A stretch of DNA of 64,000 nt from Ophioderma brevispina (Eukaryota; Echinodermata; Ophiuroidea; Amphilepidida; Ophiodermatidae): NCBI GenBank assembly GCA_023653785.1, contig JAMKCH010043936.1, positions 1-64,000 of the forward strand. The letters run 5' to 3'. A model generated the notes under the pieces. The model was not told where the DNA came from and made no database searches. It saw only the letters and a program-made list of their open reading frames with translations. Below, piece by piece: positions 1 to 11,230 of the stretch. Numbering within the stretch: the first letter of the stretch is position 1; each line of letters begins with the position of its first letter. The position numbers and the translations under genes were made by a program.

Positions 1-322
1 CCCCACAATACCACATTTTACCGAAAGTAAAAACCATAAAACAATGATACAATATGCTGAGACAAATTTTGATATTCAGAGTCCGCGTTATTACTATGCA
101 GCGATGTTGAAGCTTAATGGTTGGGGATTGCCAGTTTATGGCTACTTTTGTTCAAAAAGTTTATTTAGAGAAATTTAAAGCAAAACGAAAAATCTCCAAG
201 AGTGCTTCACCAATATTGTAAAACACTCAATATACGATTCTCCATTTACACGTGACTTGATCTTAATTGAAGACATTAATCGCTTGATTGTATCTTGATT
301 GCATCTTGCTTATTGCATGAAG

Positions 323-431
323 AGGGGACAAATGTGCAGTAGCCCCGTATGAATGGTGCAACATGTGTTCCTTTCCTATCGTTATGAATGTACGTGCACG
401 GACAATTGGTCAGGGACCAATTGTGAAATAC
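323..431 (+). CDS. EGF-like exon, tandem copy 1
   Basis: The exon follows an AG at 321-322 and ends before a GT at 432-433 (GTATGT). Corrected for indels it reads as one EGF module: CSSPCMNGATC, a short loop, then CTCTDNWSGTNCE. Between the second and third cysteines is a C-x4-T-C pattern, which fits the O-fucose consensus of Notch-type EGF repeats. The raw frame is broken by a missing T in the CCCCTGTATG stretch and by an extra base in the CCTTTCC run. These could be sequencing errors or decay. The module identity is firm; the exact exon start is less so. Confidence 0.7.
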
Positions 432-672
432 GTATGTTTCTATGTAGGCGATATGCACTTTAAAAAGTTAATGTGTTCCCTTTTTATTTACCTGCCTAAT
501 GCGCAAATACTTGAAACCGTGAAATATAAGTAGAGAAATTAAAGCGAATCCCATAATTTAGTTCTTCGTCAATATTGTGAAAACATCAGATACGATTCTC
601 CAATTATGTACTTTATCTTTATTGAATGCTTAATACGTGATGGATCTTGATTGCATCTTGCTATTGCAGAAG

Positions 673-785
673 GAGTTGGACAAAGGCTGTATGCCATGTG
701 AATGATGCAAAACATGTGCTTCCTTTTTGATCGTTAATGAATGTAGGGGCACGGACATTTGGTCAGGGACCACATTGTGAAATCG
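673..785 (+). CDS. EGF-like exon, tandem copy 2
   Basis: This is the second copy of the duplicated EGF exon. Recognisable pieces are a TTGGACAAA start, ACATGTGCTTCC for the third cysteine, GAATGTAG.GGCACGGAC for the C-x-C pair, and GGTCAGGGACCACATTGTGAAATCGG at the end. It has more indels than copy 1, including a lost base near the second cysteine and a damaged C-x-C pair. The donor lies near 785-790 but is blurred. It sits about 360 bases downstream of copy 1 with matching intron sequence. It could be an assembly-damaged functional exon or a dead copy. Confidence 0.62.
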
Positions 786-1051
786 GCATGTATGTTTCTG
801 TAGGGATTGGATATCCACTTAAAAAGTAATAGGTATCCTTTTAATTTACTACCTGCTGTATGCGGACGAAATACTTAAAACGTGAAATTAAGTAGAGAAA
901 AGTAAGCTAATCCCATAATCTTTTAGTTCTTCGTCCAATATTGTGAAAACATTCAGTATAAGATATCCACATTAAGTTAGTTCTCTTTTATTGAATGTCA
1001 TTAACGGCCCTTGCTTGTATCTTGATGCATTTGCTTATTGCCATGATGAAG

Positions 1052-1164
1052 AGGTGGACAACAGTGCTCAGTAGGCCCCTGTATGAAGGACGCAACAGTG
1101 CTGCTGTTCTGATCGTTTCTGAAGTACGTGCCGGATCAATGGACAGGGACCAATTGTGAATTAG
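1052..1164 (+). CDS. EGF-like exon, tandem copy 3
   Basis: This is the third copy, after an AG at 1050-1051 and before a GTGTGT donor at 1165. The start AGGTGGACAAC matches the expected E-V-D lead-in to an EGF module, and the end GGGACCAATTGTGAATTAG matches G-T-N-C-E. The middle has lost several bases around the cysteines and the C-x-C pair is poor, so it is more diverged than copy 1. The shared 3' intron ends soon after the exon, which marks the limit of the tandem array. Confidence 0.6.
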
Positions 1165-1200
1165 GTGTGTATTACTGTTCATTGATATTTTACATATTAG

Positions 1201-2083
1201 TAAATTAACCTATGGCAGTAAAAAATCACGTCAGATATTGACTAAGAGGCATTTTTTTTTTCAAAAAAAAACGTCAATATTGTTTAACATGATCGGGAGA
1301 TGCACGAATACATATGATTTCCCATTTTAAGTACGGCCTACTGTGGCACCATCGCTTCACGCCGCACCACCAAAGCAACTATAACAAATAACCATGGAAA
1401 AGGGAAATAAACCAGTGAACGAATGTTTATGCTCGGAAATTTGAACGACACTAAAAAGACAGTTTGTTATCTCTGAGATTTCCTTCTAGACAGTCGGATA
1501 TTGCTGTCATTAGCGAACCACGTATAGATCTTGTCCATCAACATTACGAAAAAGAGGCTCTTCTTGATAAAATCTGAATTTTGGTTTCCAAACTTTTAAG
1601 CAGAGTAGGAAAGGTCTGGGCGCCGTAGGGAAACAATCGTTTTGCTAAAATTAAATACATGTGTTATCGAGCATGACAAGCATTTGTTGCATTATAAAGA
1701 AAGTTAATCTTCGAGGTTCATTACCAATATTTCTACCATGGGTACCCACATACTTTTGTAACTATTCAACATTAAAATTAACCATGTGTTTAAACTCAAA
1801 AACTATATATTAAATGACCCGGGTACCCATCTTAAAAAATACACTGTTGGCAAAATTGTTCGACAAGGTAATAAAAAAAAATTAGGTCAATTTCATTTAG
1901 TTCGAATGAATAGAGACAATTTTTCGAAGGTGGACATATAGAAACTGATCCGAAATAAATATTTAGATGATAATTAATGATAATTGGTGTTATCATACAG
2001 CGCTTCCTTGACTGCTTCTGCATATATAAATTATGCCAACAAATGGTTCATTACTGATAGCTCTTTGATTAATTGTTAATTAG
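1201..2083. other. Intron between tandem EGF copy 3 and the next EGF exon
   Basis: AT-rich sequence with no open coding stretch of note and no repeat match elsewhere in the window that I could see. It contains short homopolymer runs and two GGTACCCA words (near 1741 and 1822). Nothing else is supported. Confidence 0.5.
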
Positions 2084-2202
2084 ATGCCGGATGAATGTTA
2101 CTGAGACCCCCTGTCAAAATGGTGGCACCTGCATTAATGTAGAGGCAGCTAATAACTGTTCCTGTCCACAAGGCTGGCCCTGAGTCATCAACTGTGCACA
2201 AG
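2084..2202 (+). CDS. EGF-like exon
   Basis: The acceptor TTAATTAG ends at 2083 and the donor GTATGT starts at 2203. The exon encodes a D-E-C lead, then ETPCQNGGTC, INVEAANNC, SCPQGW, and a final asparagine-cysteine. CQNGGTC fits the O-fucose consensus of EGF modules. Two single-base insertions near the start and one disturbance after PQGW (an apparent TGA) break the raw frame, but all six cysteines can be placed. It shares phase 1 with the later exons. A typical EGF exon is 114 bases; this one is 119, in line with insertions. Confidence 0.8.
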
Positions 2203-3902
2203 GTATGTATGCGGAAACCCTCAATAGAAATGTTTTCCCAATCATTATCGTCTTTTGAGCTTCTGTGTCATTTCGTTTCGAACGACTATATGACGATGCG
2301 GAACCAACAAAGAAATTACTTCCGCGCACAAGGGTTCGGCCCTGGAAATATTTATTGCATAGCCGCCATTTTGTATTTTACAAAAATGTTTTCTAGATTT
2401 TGGCATGTCGAACCAAAGATAATTTTTTTTTTCTTTATTTTGAAGTCTTAAAGTACTCCTTACCATTATCTTTCATATAAATCACGCCAATGGCTTGTTT
2501 TTTCCACTAATTTATTCTTAGACGATTTTTGTAAAAACACTGACACCACGCCGTCCAACTTCTAATTTTTGTTGCAATGTTGAACCATGGGCGATGTTTT
2601 TATATTAGTTATATTTTTGGATAAATGATCGAGCCGTCTATTTACACGAAACCCTGTGGCTCGTTGTCAACAAAGTTGTAAGGCAACGATATGTGGAACC
2701 CCACAAAAGAAATCGTATGGGGTAACTGCCTTCGTTGTTTTATTGCAATCACCAAACTCAATATAGAAACTTTGTATATGCCGTTTATACATTTTTAACC
2801 TGCTACACCTGGATTGAAAAGGAAAACAGGCTCAAAGATCAAAGGCATTCAATTGATAAAACAAACAAAATGATTTGCTTGATCACAAAGATTTAAAAAT
2901 TAGAAATTTGATTTATTTAGTGAGAGAAGAGAGAAAAAAATTAAGGTAACCTTACATCACAGTGATTATTAAGTTTTAGCTTTTATTTTGCGTGTAACAT
3001 GTTATATTTCATTAATGGCAAGGTCATTGAAAGGTTTCTTTTGTTGTGTTTTTTTTATTTTTTTTTTACGGCTAAGGCTATTGAGAGGGCTCATGCAAGG
3101 CCTTGAGTTCAGTTGGGACTATTCATATTATGCGATTACGTTCTTACAATTAGAGGTTAATGATTCATGGTTTTCTTTAGCAAGATATCACAGAAATTTT
3201 GAATCCCGTTTTTAAACTCGTTTTGAACGGGCAAGGTCCCCTTTCGAAATGCACAATCTCTTAATGCATTTTGATAGACAAGAGTTTGAAATGATATGAC
3301 AGACACTTGTTTCAATCACGTCTTTTTCAGGCAGTAATGTTTTTTATTTAGGAAGCTCTTAAACCTTTGGGTTTTGTCGCTTATATCCGTTGCATTATAC
3401 CAAGTCAGTAGCAATTTGTCATGCCATGCTATGATTTTACTTTTTTGGAAACGTTGTTAGTTTGAAAACATGGTCGTTGTGAAATGGTAGTTTCGATGCC
3501 ATGGATGCCATACTGAGCCCGCAGCAACGGATATCAAGATGCTCTGCGGGCTCCCAAAACCGGCACGATATTCCTATTCAAAATCAAATAAAATTCCACG
3601 CCCCAACCCAGCACAACACCACCCACCCGTTCCGCCCCCCCACATTCATAAATATCAACGCTGTTAGCATTTACCTTTCAAACCTAGGCTAATTTATGAA
3701 ATGGTTTAATACAGAATGTAATTGATCTTGTTTTTTAATACTTTCGATTAAACACACGTTTAAGAGGAGATATAACTCACGTACCAACGCAAAAAACATC
3801 CTGATGATAGAATAGACGCAAAATCACTAACATTGATTTATCATGAGAACTTGATCCTGAATTGTCAGTTGTATATTTTCCCATTTTGTATGTTATTTAC
3901 AG
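2203..3902. other. Intron, no feature seen
   Basis: AT-rich intron with poly-T runs near 2428 and 3050. The short open frames here have no domain signature. No EGF or ShKT cysteine pattern and no mobile element could be recognised. Confidence 0.5.
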
Positions 3903-4016
3903 AGTGTGAGGATACGAACAAGAAACTGTAATTTCTGGGCAGGTGTAGGCGTGTAAAGCCAACCCCGTTACATGCTTATTTACTGTTAACGCAGTTGCAG
4001 GTGGTGCCAAGATACG
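3903..4016 (+). CDS. ShKT-domain exon 1
   Basis: The acceptor TTATTTACAG ends at 3902 and the donor GTTAGT starts at 4017. The 114-base exon shows the ShKT cysteine spacing: C-E-D near the start, a CNFWA segment, C-K-A-N-P, then Y-M-L followed by C, and a final RSC..C. NP followed by an aromatic residue and M, then a C and SC..C ending, is the hallmark of the family. One frame slip lies near 3928 and another before the C-K-A-N-P segment. A TAA directly after the fifth cysteine is probably another error. ShKT domains are disulfide-rich ~36-residue modules found in many invertebrate secreted and membrane proteins; here it is one module of a larger protein, with nothing to suggest a venom peptide. 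Confidence 0.72.
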
Positions 4017-4699
4017 GTTAGTGTCCCTCTTGCAATTAATGGTAAAATGTCCAAGTTCCTGGTGACTGATGGCTTGTGAAGTAGTTAAAATGGACAAGAG
4101 TGCTGTATGTTAGTGGATTCATGCATAGTGCTTTGTTGAAAGTGTGTTTTCTTCACTTTCTTGAGTGTGGGTTCATTTCATTTATTTGAAAATTGTCTTT
4201 GTTGAACTCTACAATTAACATACTCGCCGACAATAACATAGCATTTCCGTATAATTTCATACAGGAGTGTTATAACCATACAGGGACATAATTATTAGTA
4301 GTCAAAATGGCGTGTAAATTACTTTCAATGTAAAATACGACACAAATTTGCGTACAAAAGAAACCTTGAAAGAAGCGGCGATCCCACGAGTGGCTATGGT
4401 TAAGCTGAAGAATGTCAATAAAAATCCGAGTATTATGTAATCTTTGTAACCCAATCATACAATCTATTCCCCATAGAGTAAGTTGGAAAATGCGTTACAC
4501 TTAATGGGCTATTCTGAGAGTTTGTATTTCAACTTTTCTGCCTAAATAATTTCACCAAATGATCAACAATCATTAATAGAGCAATTTGATCATAGTAGCC
4601 ATGACGTAATTCTGTTGGTTTTAATCGATATCCATAATGTTCCGGTGTGTAGAAAGAAAGGAAAGATTAAAACACCAACACAGAATTCCATAAGCTTGT

Positions 4700-7000
4700 T
4701 AGATGCACAGAAATCTTCAAAAAAATTTTGTTTTTCCCAAATTAAGCAGAGAAAAATAGTCAACTAACACAGCTCAGCAGAAGTTGCTTGACAAACCTCT
4801 CCATGACAACAGCAGTTCTTTCAACAATAACAAGAATCGACAAATACCATTTAAAAATCCAGCAGCAGAAAAGAAAATTTCGAAGAAACCCAGAAAGATT
4901 AAGAAGGAACACAAATACAATCCTCTGAAGGAATTTCCAACACAAAAGAAAATAATTCAATTCCAATCACTGAGCTTCAAAGAAGTGGACATTAAAAGTG
5001 AAAAAAACAAGAGTTGTCCTGGCACCAGCGAGAAATTTTACCCGTTTACAAAGAAGTGTTCAACACTGCAGGATCCTCGTAAAGTGATTGGCAATATTTG
5101 GAGACCCATGCTGTTGTCCTAGAGTTAGAGAAACCCATCTGAAATCCAAGGACGAAAAATATAAGAACGATCAGTCTCTCTTCGAACAATAACTGCGAGG
5201 ATGCCCGGTGGAAATATTGGCATAGGTACTAGCTAAAGGTTGAGAACATATTCGTGGTAAGCATATGACCACTCCTTTCAAACGGGAATCCACGGGAATA
5301 TTTAAGCAATACAAACATCTTTAAGAGATCCTAATGTAAGTCAAAGGAAAACAAATTGTGACAAGATGCTGGACCTAAAAGACACATGTCGGTCTCACAC
5401 GAACCTCATCAGATTGCACATGAGTGGTTTTATATATTCCCTACCATATCTGAACGGTTTTCTCTTCAACATTACGACAACCATATGGTTTTCTGAGTAA
5501 TGGCCATGGAATGGGACTATAGATGAATGCAATGTCATATAGAGTATTTCAAGGGATGTCTGTCATCACGCGGCCTCTACTGGCGTGTTCACCTTGTGTT
5601 TAGATCGTCTGGATATAAATGAAGATGTCGGATACCAGCTCACCTCGAATCATTGCTTAGACGAAGGGGTATCTAACTGTAATATCTAAGAGAGCTAAGA
5701 TCCACAACGGTACCAAACACTAAAAACGCTCGGTGTGAAGAATTCCTTGCATGGACCTGCACATTAAGAAGGTATGTATCCAATCTGCAAATGTGAAGAG
5801 AGGGTGTCCGTAAAACCCATTGTTCCTCCTAGATCCAGCTGATTACCAGTGGGGAAGAAATAGCTTATACATCATGGTCCACCGTCTGTTGTTTTGGAAA
5901 CTCATCTTTAATGAACTAAGAATCCAAGTAACAAAGAAGCTAGATTATTATTGTCTATTTAGCACAACAAAATTGATACCAATGAAATCATGAAACTGAA
6001 TGTTCAATATAATGCGTTTGTGCCATGAATTTAAGTGGGAGTTAACATAAACTTCCTAATTAGCATTGTGGAGAAATGGAAGCTATTCACAAGGTACCTC
6101 AAGACATACGACGGTATAGCACAGAAACACCAACAACCCCAAAACAACGGTAAACGTATAATCTACTTATGGTCTGAGAAGCAGACCACAGCAGTATATG
6201 CATGCATTTGACAAAGACCATCTCACAGTACTCCCAAGATGAAACATCCACCTCTGTCCCGGAAGTCCAAGAAATAAAGGAGCTTACACGGTGAGAATAC
6301 TAATTTAGGTTAATCAACGCTATGTAATCACCATCACTGTACCCCGTTTCACAATTTAATGACTGTCCAATAAGTCCCTTCAAATGGAAAATATAAATGG
6401 GGTATGATCTGTTTCCTTTGGCGAAATGCAAACAAGAAGTCTCCCAAGTGTCACAAACAAGGAATAGTCCCATGCAAAATGCCAAACCAAGAAGGGAAAG
6501 CAATATAGAAAATCAACTTTTACTGATGAAAGTACAACACCATCGCAAATGATGAGCCAATCCAATTACTGAGGAGTTCCTTCATGAATGAAGACCTAAC
6601 CAAAGTCGCATTCTTCCACAAATTGTGAAACAATTTGAAGGAAGCCGGGTTCGAAAAAACGCATGTCCATTAGCACAGCCATCCAAAATGGAAAATGAAG
6701 GAGATAAGGAATCAGCAGGAAAGGGAAAGTCTTGAGAAGGAAGTTTAAATGCAATTTCGGCCTAGAAATCATCTCAAAGCTTTACGAATATGTTCTTAGT
6801 ACAAAGGTCCTGGGAAGCGATTGAGATAAGACGTTTGTGGCCACCAAAAGTCGATGCCTAGCTGGCCAATGTCCAGTAACCCCTGGAGTTGGCTACCAGG
6901 CACTATTGACATCTACGTTTGCTTCGAAGTTAACTCTCCCAAGAGTATGCACACCTTAAGACGGTTGGTGTACTTCTGAAGGTAAGCGCCGTTGATGGGT
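4700..7000 (+). other. Unidentified A-rich block inside an intron, possibly a decayed retroelement
   Basis: From about 4700 the plus strand becomes A-rich and locally coding-like. The clearest open stretch is 4784-5122 (112 codons), lysine-rich with a KKISKKPRKIKK segment. Further pieces with few stops run to about 6900, for example one containing E-A-G-F-E-K-T at 6640-6670. No reverse transcriptase, integrase or transposase motif could be read, and no terminal repeat was found. It may be a heavily decayed mobile element or a retrocopy. No function is assigned. Confidence 0.25.
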
Positions 7001-7523
7001 AGTCGACAATCTACTTCTAATACATTAACCACAAATACGTCATAAATCTTGTTTTCCGAACGATACAGTAATGTTATACCATTTTGATACAGTAAGACGG
7101 TAGTTACTACTACTTAAAATATGAAAGGTTAAATGCGCAGACCTCAGCTAGACCCCGTACTAACTCTTGATGATTACAGTTGTCCTGCGGAGATCTTCAG
7201 AGAGCTCTTGGTGGCGCTATGCTTCAAAATAGTCTATGGCTTTTTACCACTTTCAACATGCTGGTACTATGAACAAACATATAAGGTCGCCAGTACCGTC
7301 TTTGTGGGAAAGTAACATTCAAACTTACAGGCCGTAAAGAGCACCATAAATCGCACTTTCTATTTTCAATCCAAGACTCAACGCATTATTTTCCCAGTAC
7401 AGGCTTGCAATACTCTGTGAACCATTTATGAAGTCACACGGATCTTGTTGATGGGAATATTCTTAATATTACTTGTCGGTGATGGATATCAATATCTCTA
7501 GATATTTATTTGTTATTTTGTTT

Positions 7524-7541
7524 GGGGGGGGGGGGGGGGGG
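7524..7541. repeat. Poly-G run
   Basis: Eighteen consecutive G bases. A run this long can fold as a G-quadruplex and is also a common assembly artefact point. Confidence 0.9.
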
Positions 7542-9545
7542 AGTGAGGTGACATGCCCATACTACGCTTCACAGAATAATTACCGCAGGGCGTCCTGACA
7601 ATGGGTCTACATATCTGTTTTACCCCCATAGTTGCATGCAAACACATGGAAGATTAGAAACATTCTGAAACCAAACATTTGTGTGTCAGGACATGGAAGC
7701 TCCAGCACATCACTTATTACTGTACCATTCACGTAACATTATGAATAAAGATATTTATGAATGATCTTGTGTGATCTGGCTCCCAACAGAGTCATTTGCA
7801 TGGGTCGAATGGCCTCCACGTTTAGCAGAATTCTCACACATGTGACTTTTCCTTGGGTATTTGAAATACAAAGCCTTTTAAAACAACTTCCCATGGGACA
7901 TTCAGGACCTGACCTGGTGCGTAGGAATGAAGTCACAGCTTTGAACGAGACAAGAATTATCCAAACATGTTCAATGATGGTCGGTTCAATGTCCAACATG
8001 TTTGGCAACTGCCTCAAATGGCAGTCCCAAGTGGAAGGCCATACTTATAAACTTGCTGGATATTTTGTTTAAAACAAAGAAACTTGATTTTAAAGAATTG
8101 TATTCTCGTTGGGTAAACCATGAGAGAGAATAATCTTTTTCGAAGAGACTACCATCAAGCAAACTACACAGTATGATGTTGCACTTATAGAACCTCGACG
8201 AAGGGAAGAGAACACTAATGATCAAAAGACAGGCAGTACAAGGTGTCCTGTTTCATTGGTCAGGAGGCATCCTTTGATAATTTACTTCATAGTCAGGAGT
8301 AATTTATTGAATTGTTTGGAGTAGATTTGATGTATAATAGCTTTTAAACGAAGCTTCCATGCATGAGTTTCCTTATTCCACATTAGTGTTCATGCCAGAG
8401 CTTGGTCTTATCCCTTCATGTCATGTTGTCAACAACATGCTCGGCGATAGCCGATTCTGTGTGGCATACCAGTCCAGTGCCTTTTGGTGCAATATTGGGA
8501 CCTACGTTTACAAATGGTTTAAAAAGACAACAACCGTCAATAATGATTGATGCGGCGTTATTACGTGTGATTTTTTGGGGATAGATTAGGATCACGCCAC
8601 ACTGACCCTGGATCGTTTTTGGCTCAAGGTGTTGCTACGTAGTATCATAAAAAATGAATATTTTGGGTCTTAAAATCTTCAAATGGTTTTTCACATGCGG
8701 ATTATGTGGCAGGGACAAATCATATCTACCACCCCACCCCGTTCAGCCTACGCTTTTTTCCAAAGCGACTGCGTGATGAACATATGCATGTATTACTAAC
8801 CGTACGTGGAACGACGAACCTAATGTACCTCAAATTAGTTTGTCAAATTACAAATGAACTCTAGGGAGTTCTTGCATTCCGATTAAGTAGATCTTGTAAA
8901 AAATAAATCCAGAATTGCGTATCCGCAATATATAAATCATAGCAAGTGGCTTAATTGGGATTCAAACGGAGACCAGAGAACCAAACAGTTTATCCCACAG
9001 CCTACCCACTGATCAAGTTTTCGTAATTAGAGAGGGTGTTATGATTAATAAAAGAAGTTATGGTTCTCATAAGTAACGGGTTATAATAAAAATCTCTTCT
9101 GGGCAGTAAATGTTTTTTTTTTAAAACATTCTTAGAAAAAGGGTTTTCAATTCGAAATACACGACGCTGAAACAAGACATTTTAATGACATAGCTGGACG
9201 TTCACAGACACACTGACTTGGCCCAAAAAGGACAACAATATGAAATACGGTTGATTTATACTCCGATAAAGGTAAAATCGCTACTTAATACCTTCCTGAA
9301 GGAATAAATTTGTTGGCAATGCTCTATTTCTTAGCTTTTAAAATTAGCATGATGATAATCAATATGTTCTGAAAAGTGACGATGATCACCAAATGCTGTA
9401 ACATCAGCAGGGTGCAGAGCCAGGTATGGGCCACAGGGAAGGGCAAATGAAAATAACTGAATTTGGAACACTACCAAATAAGGTAAACAATGTAAATATA
9501 GATTTAAAATGTAAAATTGTATCCTTTTCAATTTCATTCATCTAG
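7542..9545. other. Intron between the ShKT exons, unclassified
   Basis: Overlapping open frames at 7761-8072 (plus) and 7739-8017 (minus) have no recognisable motif, and only one at most could be real. The stretch 8955-9010 vaguely resembles a tRNA-derived sequence on the minus strand, but not enough to call. No EGF or ShKT pattern was found between 4017 and 9545. Confidence 0.35.
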
Positions 9546-9660
9546 TGTGTGAAGATATACACCGGAATTGTGTTTTGTGGGATAGTAGTGAAGAATGTAA
9601 AGCACACCCTGCTTTATGTTGGCGAATTGTCATCAGAGCTGCGGAGTCTGTATTGACACT
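9546..9660 (+). CDS. ShKT-domain exon 2
   Basis: The acceptor is TTCATCTAG, ending at 9545, and the donor GTAAGA starts at 9661. The exon opens with C-E-D-I-H, then N-C-V-L-W and E-C-K-A-H-P, and after one missing base near 9613 continues M-L-A-N-C, then SCGVC. All six ShKT cysteines are present at the usual spacing. Length and phase match the first ShKT exon at 3903-4016, so the two probably arose by exon duplication. They sit 5.5 kb apart with EGF exons on both sides, which places both ShKT modules inside the extracellular EGF chain. Confidence 0.8.
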
Positions 9661-9835
9661 GTAAGAATTTATAAATAAACGATTGTGAGATTAATATATT
9701 AACCGCCTGATATAATTATGTCTCAACGTGCTTATGCTATTTTTGTTGTGCTGTCACAACGCTATAGATATACGACCTGGCAAGTGAGACAAGCGAGACA
9801 AATTTGTCTTGCCTCTAGACATAATACGTTGATCC

Positions 9836-9914
9836 ATGGTGGGGCTCGAACTCGCAATTCAGCGGTCTTATTATAATGGATCATGTCCTTTTCCCACTAC
9901 ACCACGTGCTCCAC
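9836..9914 (-). mobile_element. tRNA-derived SINE head
   Basis: Read on the minus strand, it has an A-box-like GTGGTGTAGTGGG segment and a B-box GAGTTCGAGCCCC about 45 bases later, the internal promoter layout of tRNA genes. The acceptor stem ends (GGAGCAC and CACCATGG) do not pair, so this is not a working tRNA. It is probably the head of a SINE that inserted in the intron just after the second ShKT exon. Confidence 0.6.
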
Positions 9915-10257
9915 AATGACATATATTTTAATTTAAGCATACAGACCTACACCGAACTGTTCCCATTGCCCACCCTACAGCTGGGGTGATGACAATGAAA
10001 TTGAATTTATTGCCCAAGATCAAAATGAAAAACCTAGATTACGGCAACGATGGCACGACGTGTGGGGCTTGCCTAATATCAATACCTATCACGAATGCTA
10101 GCTTTTTTTAAAGGCAAATACATACATCGATAACCAATAAGTTAAATACCAATCATTTTAAAGCCAAACAATGATATCCATATATAAAATGGTTCTACAC
10201 TCGAGGATCTTCCGGTTAAATCGACTGTTCTGCACAAACTTCTCAGGGTTACACCAC

Positions 10258-10593
10258 TGATCTCTATACAATGGATTGGAACCTTGCTCCGTACTTGCAA
10301 CCACTGACGCCATGTTGGTATCCAAAATAGCCCAAGCGGTGTTAAGAGCCGGTCATTTCCACAATGGTGTTTTCCCATTGATGTGGTAAGCGACATAAAA
10401 GACACAGAATCAAGCTAATTCCGTGAGCTCATTGTATTTGAGTTTCGCGTGATGGGATGGCATACAACTCCTTTGAACCTGTGTCTCCGGAATGCTATTG
10501 TGTTGGTAGATATACCAAGATGTCCGTCGGTTGTTTCATTCATGCTAATTATAACAATTACTGTTGCGTAGCCAATCCATTGTATAGAGATCA
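10258..10593. repeat. Perfect 22-base inverted repeat with 292-base spacer
   Basis: TGATCTCTATACAATGGATTGG at 10258-10279 is exactly complementary to 10572-10593. Beyond these arms the pairing is only weak and broken. The spacer is open in short frames only. It could be an internal part of a DNA transposon or the relic of a fold-back insertion. Confidence 0.75.
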
Positions 10594-10791
10594 ATGTTTC
10601 ACACATTTCGGCAGACATCGGAAACCGCTACCTTCCTTTATACGCAACTGGTATGTTTATAACATCTATCGTGCAGATCATGCTTGAAATACTATCGTCG
10701 ACCGTCGTTTGGCCTATGACAATAATAATACCATAGAGCTGTTTAGCCACTGCAGCATTAAAAGGGGGGCAGTGACACTCGCGGCCCACAA

Positions 10792-11230
10792 GGGCCATTC
10801 GTCGGTCACGTTTGTGACCAAAACCGCGGCGATTTTTTACTTTCACATTCAACCCAATGCTGTTTGTCAACATAACCAATCGGTTTATTCTTTTACATTA
10901 GTAATAACCTTGAGTCTAAGCCTAACCAAAATAATATATCCACTTTCACTTGATTGGTTAATTTTGTCATTGGTGGAAAATAAAGTTGGTCACTTTGTGA
11001 CCATCAAAGGTCACAAACGTGACCAAACTTTGTGGGCACATGACAAAATAACCATCTACCAAAAGTGGAAACCTTATTTTTGGTTAGTTTGGACTGAAGG
11101 TGGGGGGAGGGGGGGGTGGGTTTATTAATAATGTAAAAAGTTATAACATATTGGTTACGTTGACAAAACAGCATTGGCTGAAAGTAAAAAATCACCGGTT
11201 TTTGGTCCACAACGGACCGAAAATGGCCCC
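10792..11230. mobile_element. Fold-back (MITE-like) element with ~110-base terminal inverted repeats
   Basis: The left arm 10792-10908 begins GGGCCATTC, and the right arm 11122-11230 ends AATGGCCCC. Shared words, read inward from each end, include GATTTTTTACTTTC, CAATGCTGTT, GTCAAC.TAACCAAT and TTTTACATTA. A second inverted pair, 10987-11033, lies inside and repeats the GGTCAC.TTTGTGACC words of the outer arms. No coding capacity is visible, so the element is non-autonomous. Target-site duplications are unclear. Confidence 0.8.

Larger units (their letters stand above)
168..1200 (+). repeat. Three tandem copies of a ~362-base unit, each carrying one EGF exon
   Basis: Units start near 168, 532 and 894, each with an AGAGAAA-type word followed by a closely similar intron segment, the CAATATTGTGAAAAC word and then an EGF exon ending in a GTGAAAT-like word before the donor. 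Intron and exon are duplicated together, so this is a genomic tandem duplication of an exon plus its flanks. The copies differ by many single-base indels and a few substitutions. Confidence 0.85.

Noticed and set aside
3897..4097. Minus-strand frame with C-P-E-I-T-V reminiscent of a HYR domain
   Set aside because: It overlaps the plus-strand ShKT exon, whose cysteines and splice sites give a much better explanation.
7739..8072. Frames of 92 and 103 codons on opposite strands
   Set aside because: Neither shows a recognisable domain or splice context, so a call would be guesswork.
9836..9914. A functional tRNA gene
   Set aside because: The acceptor stem and T stem do not pair. Only the internal promoter boxes are recognisable, so a SINE head fits better.
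10709..11128. 139-codon plus-strand frame
   Set aside because: It crosses the arm and interior of the fold-back element, with no protein motif and low-complexity sequence at its end.
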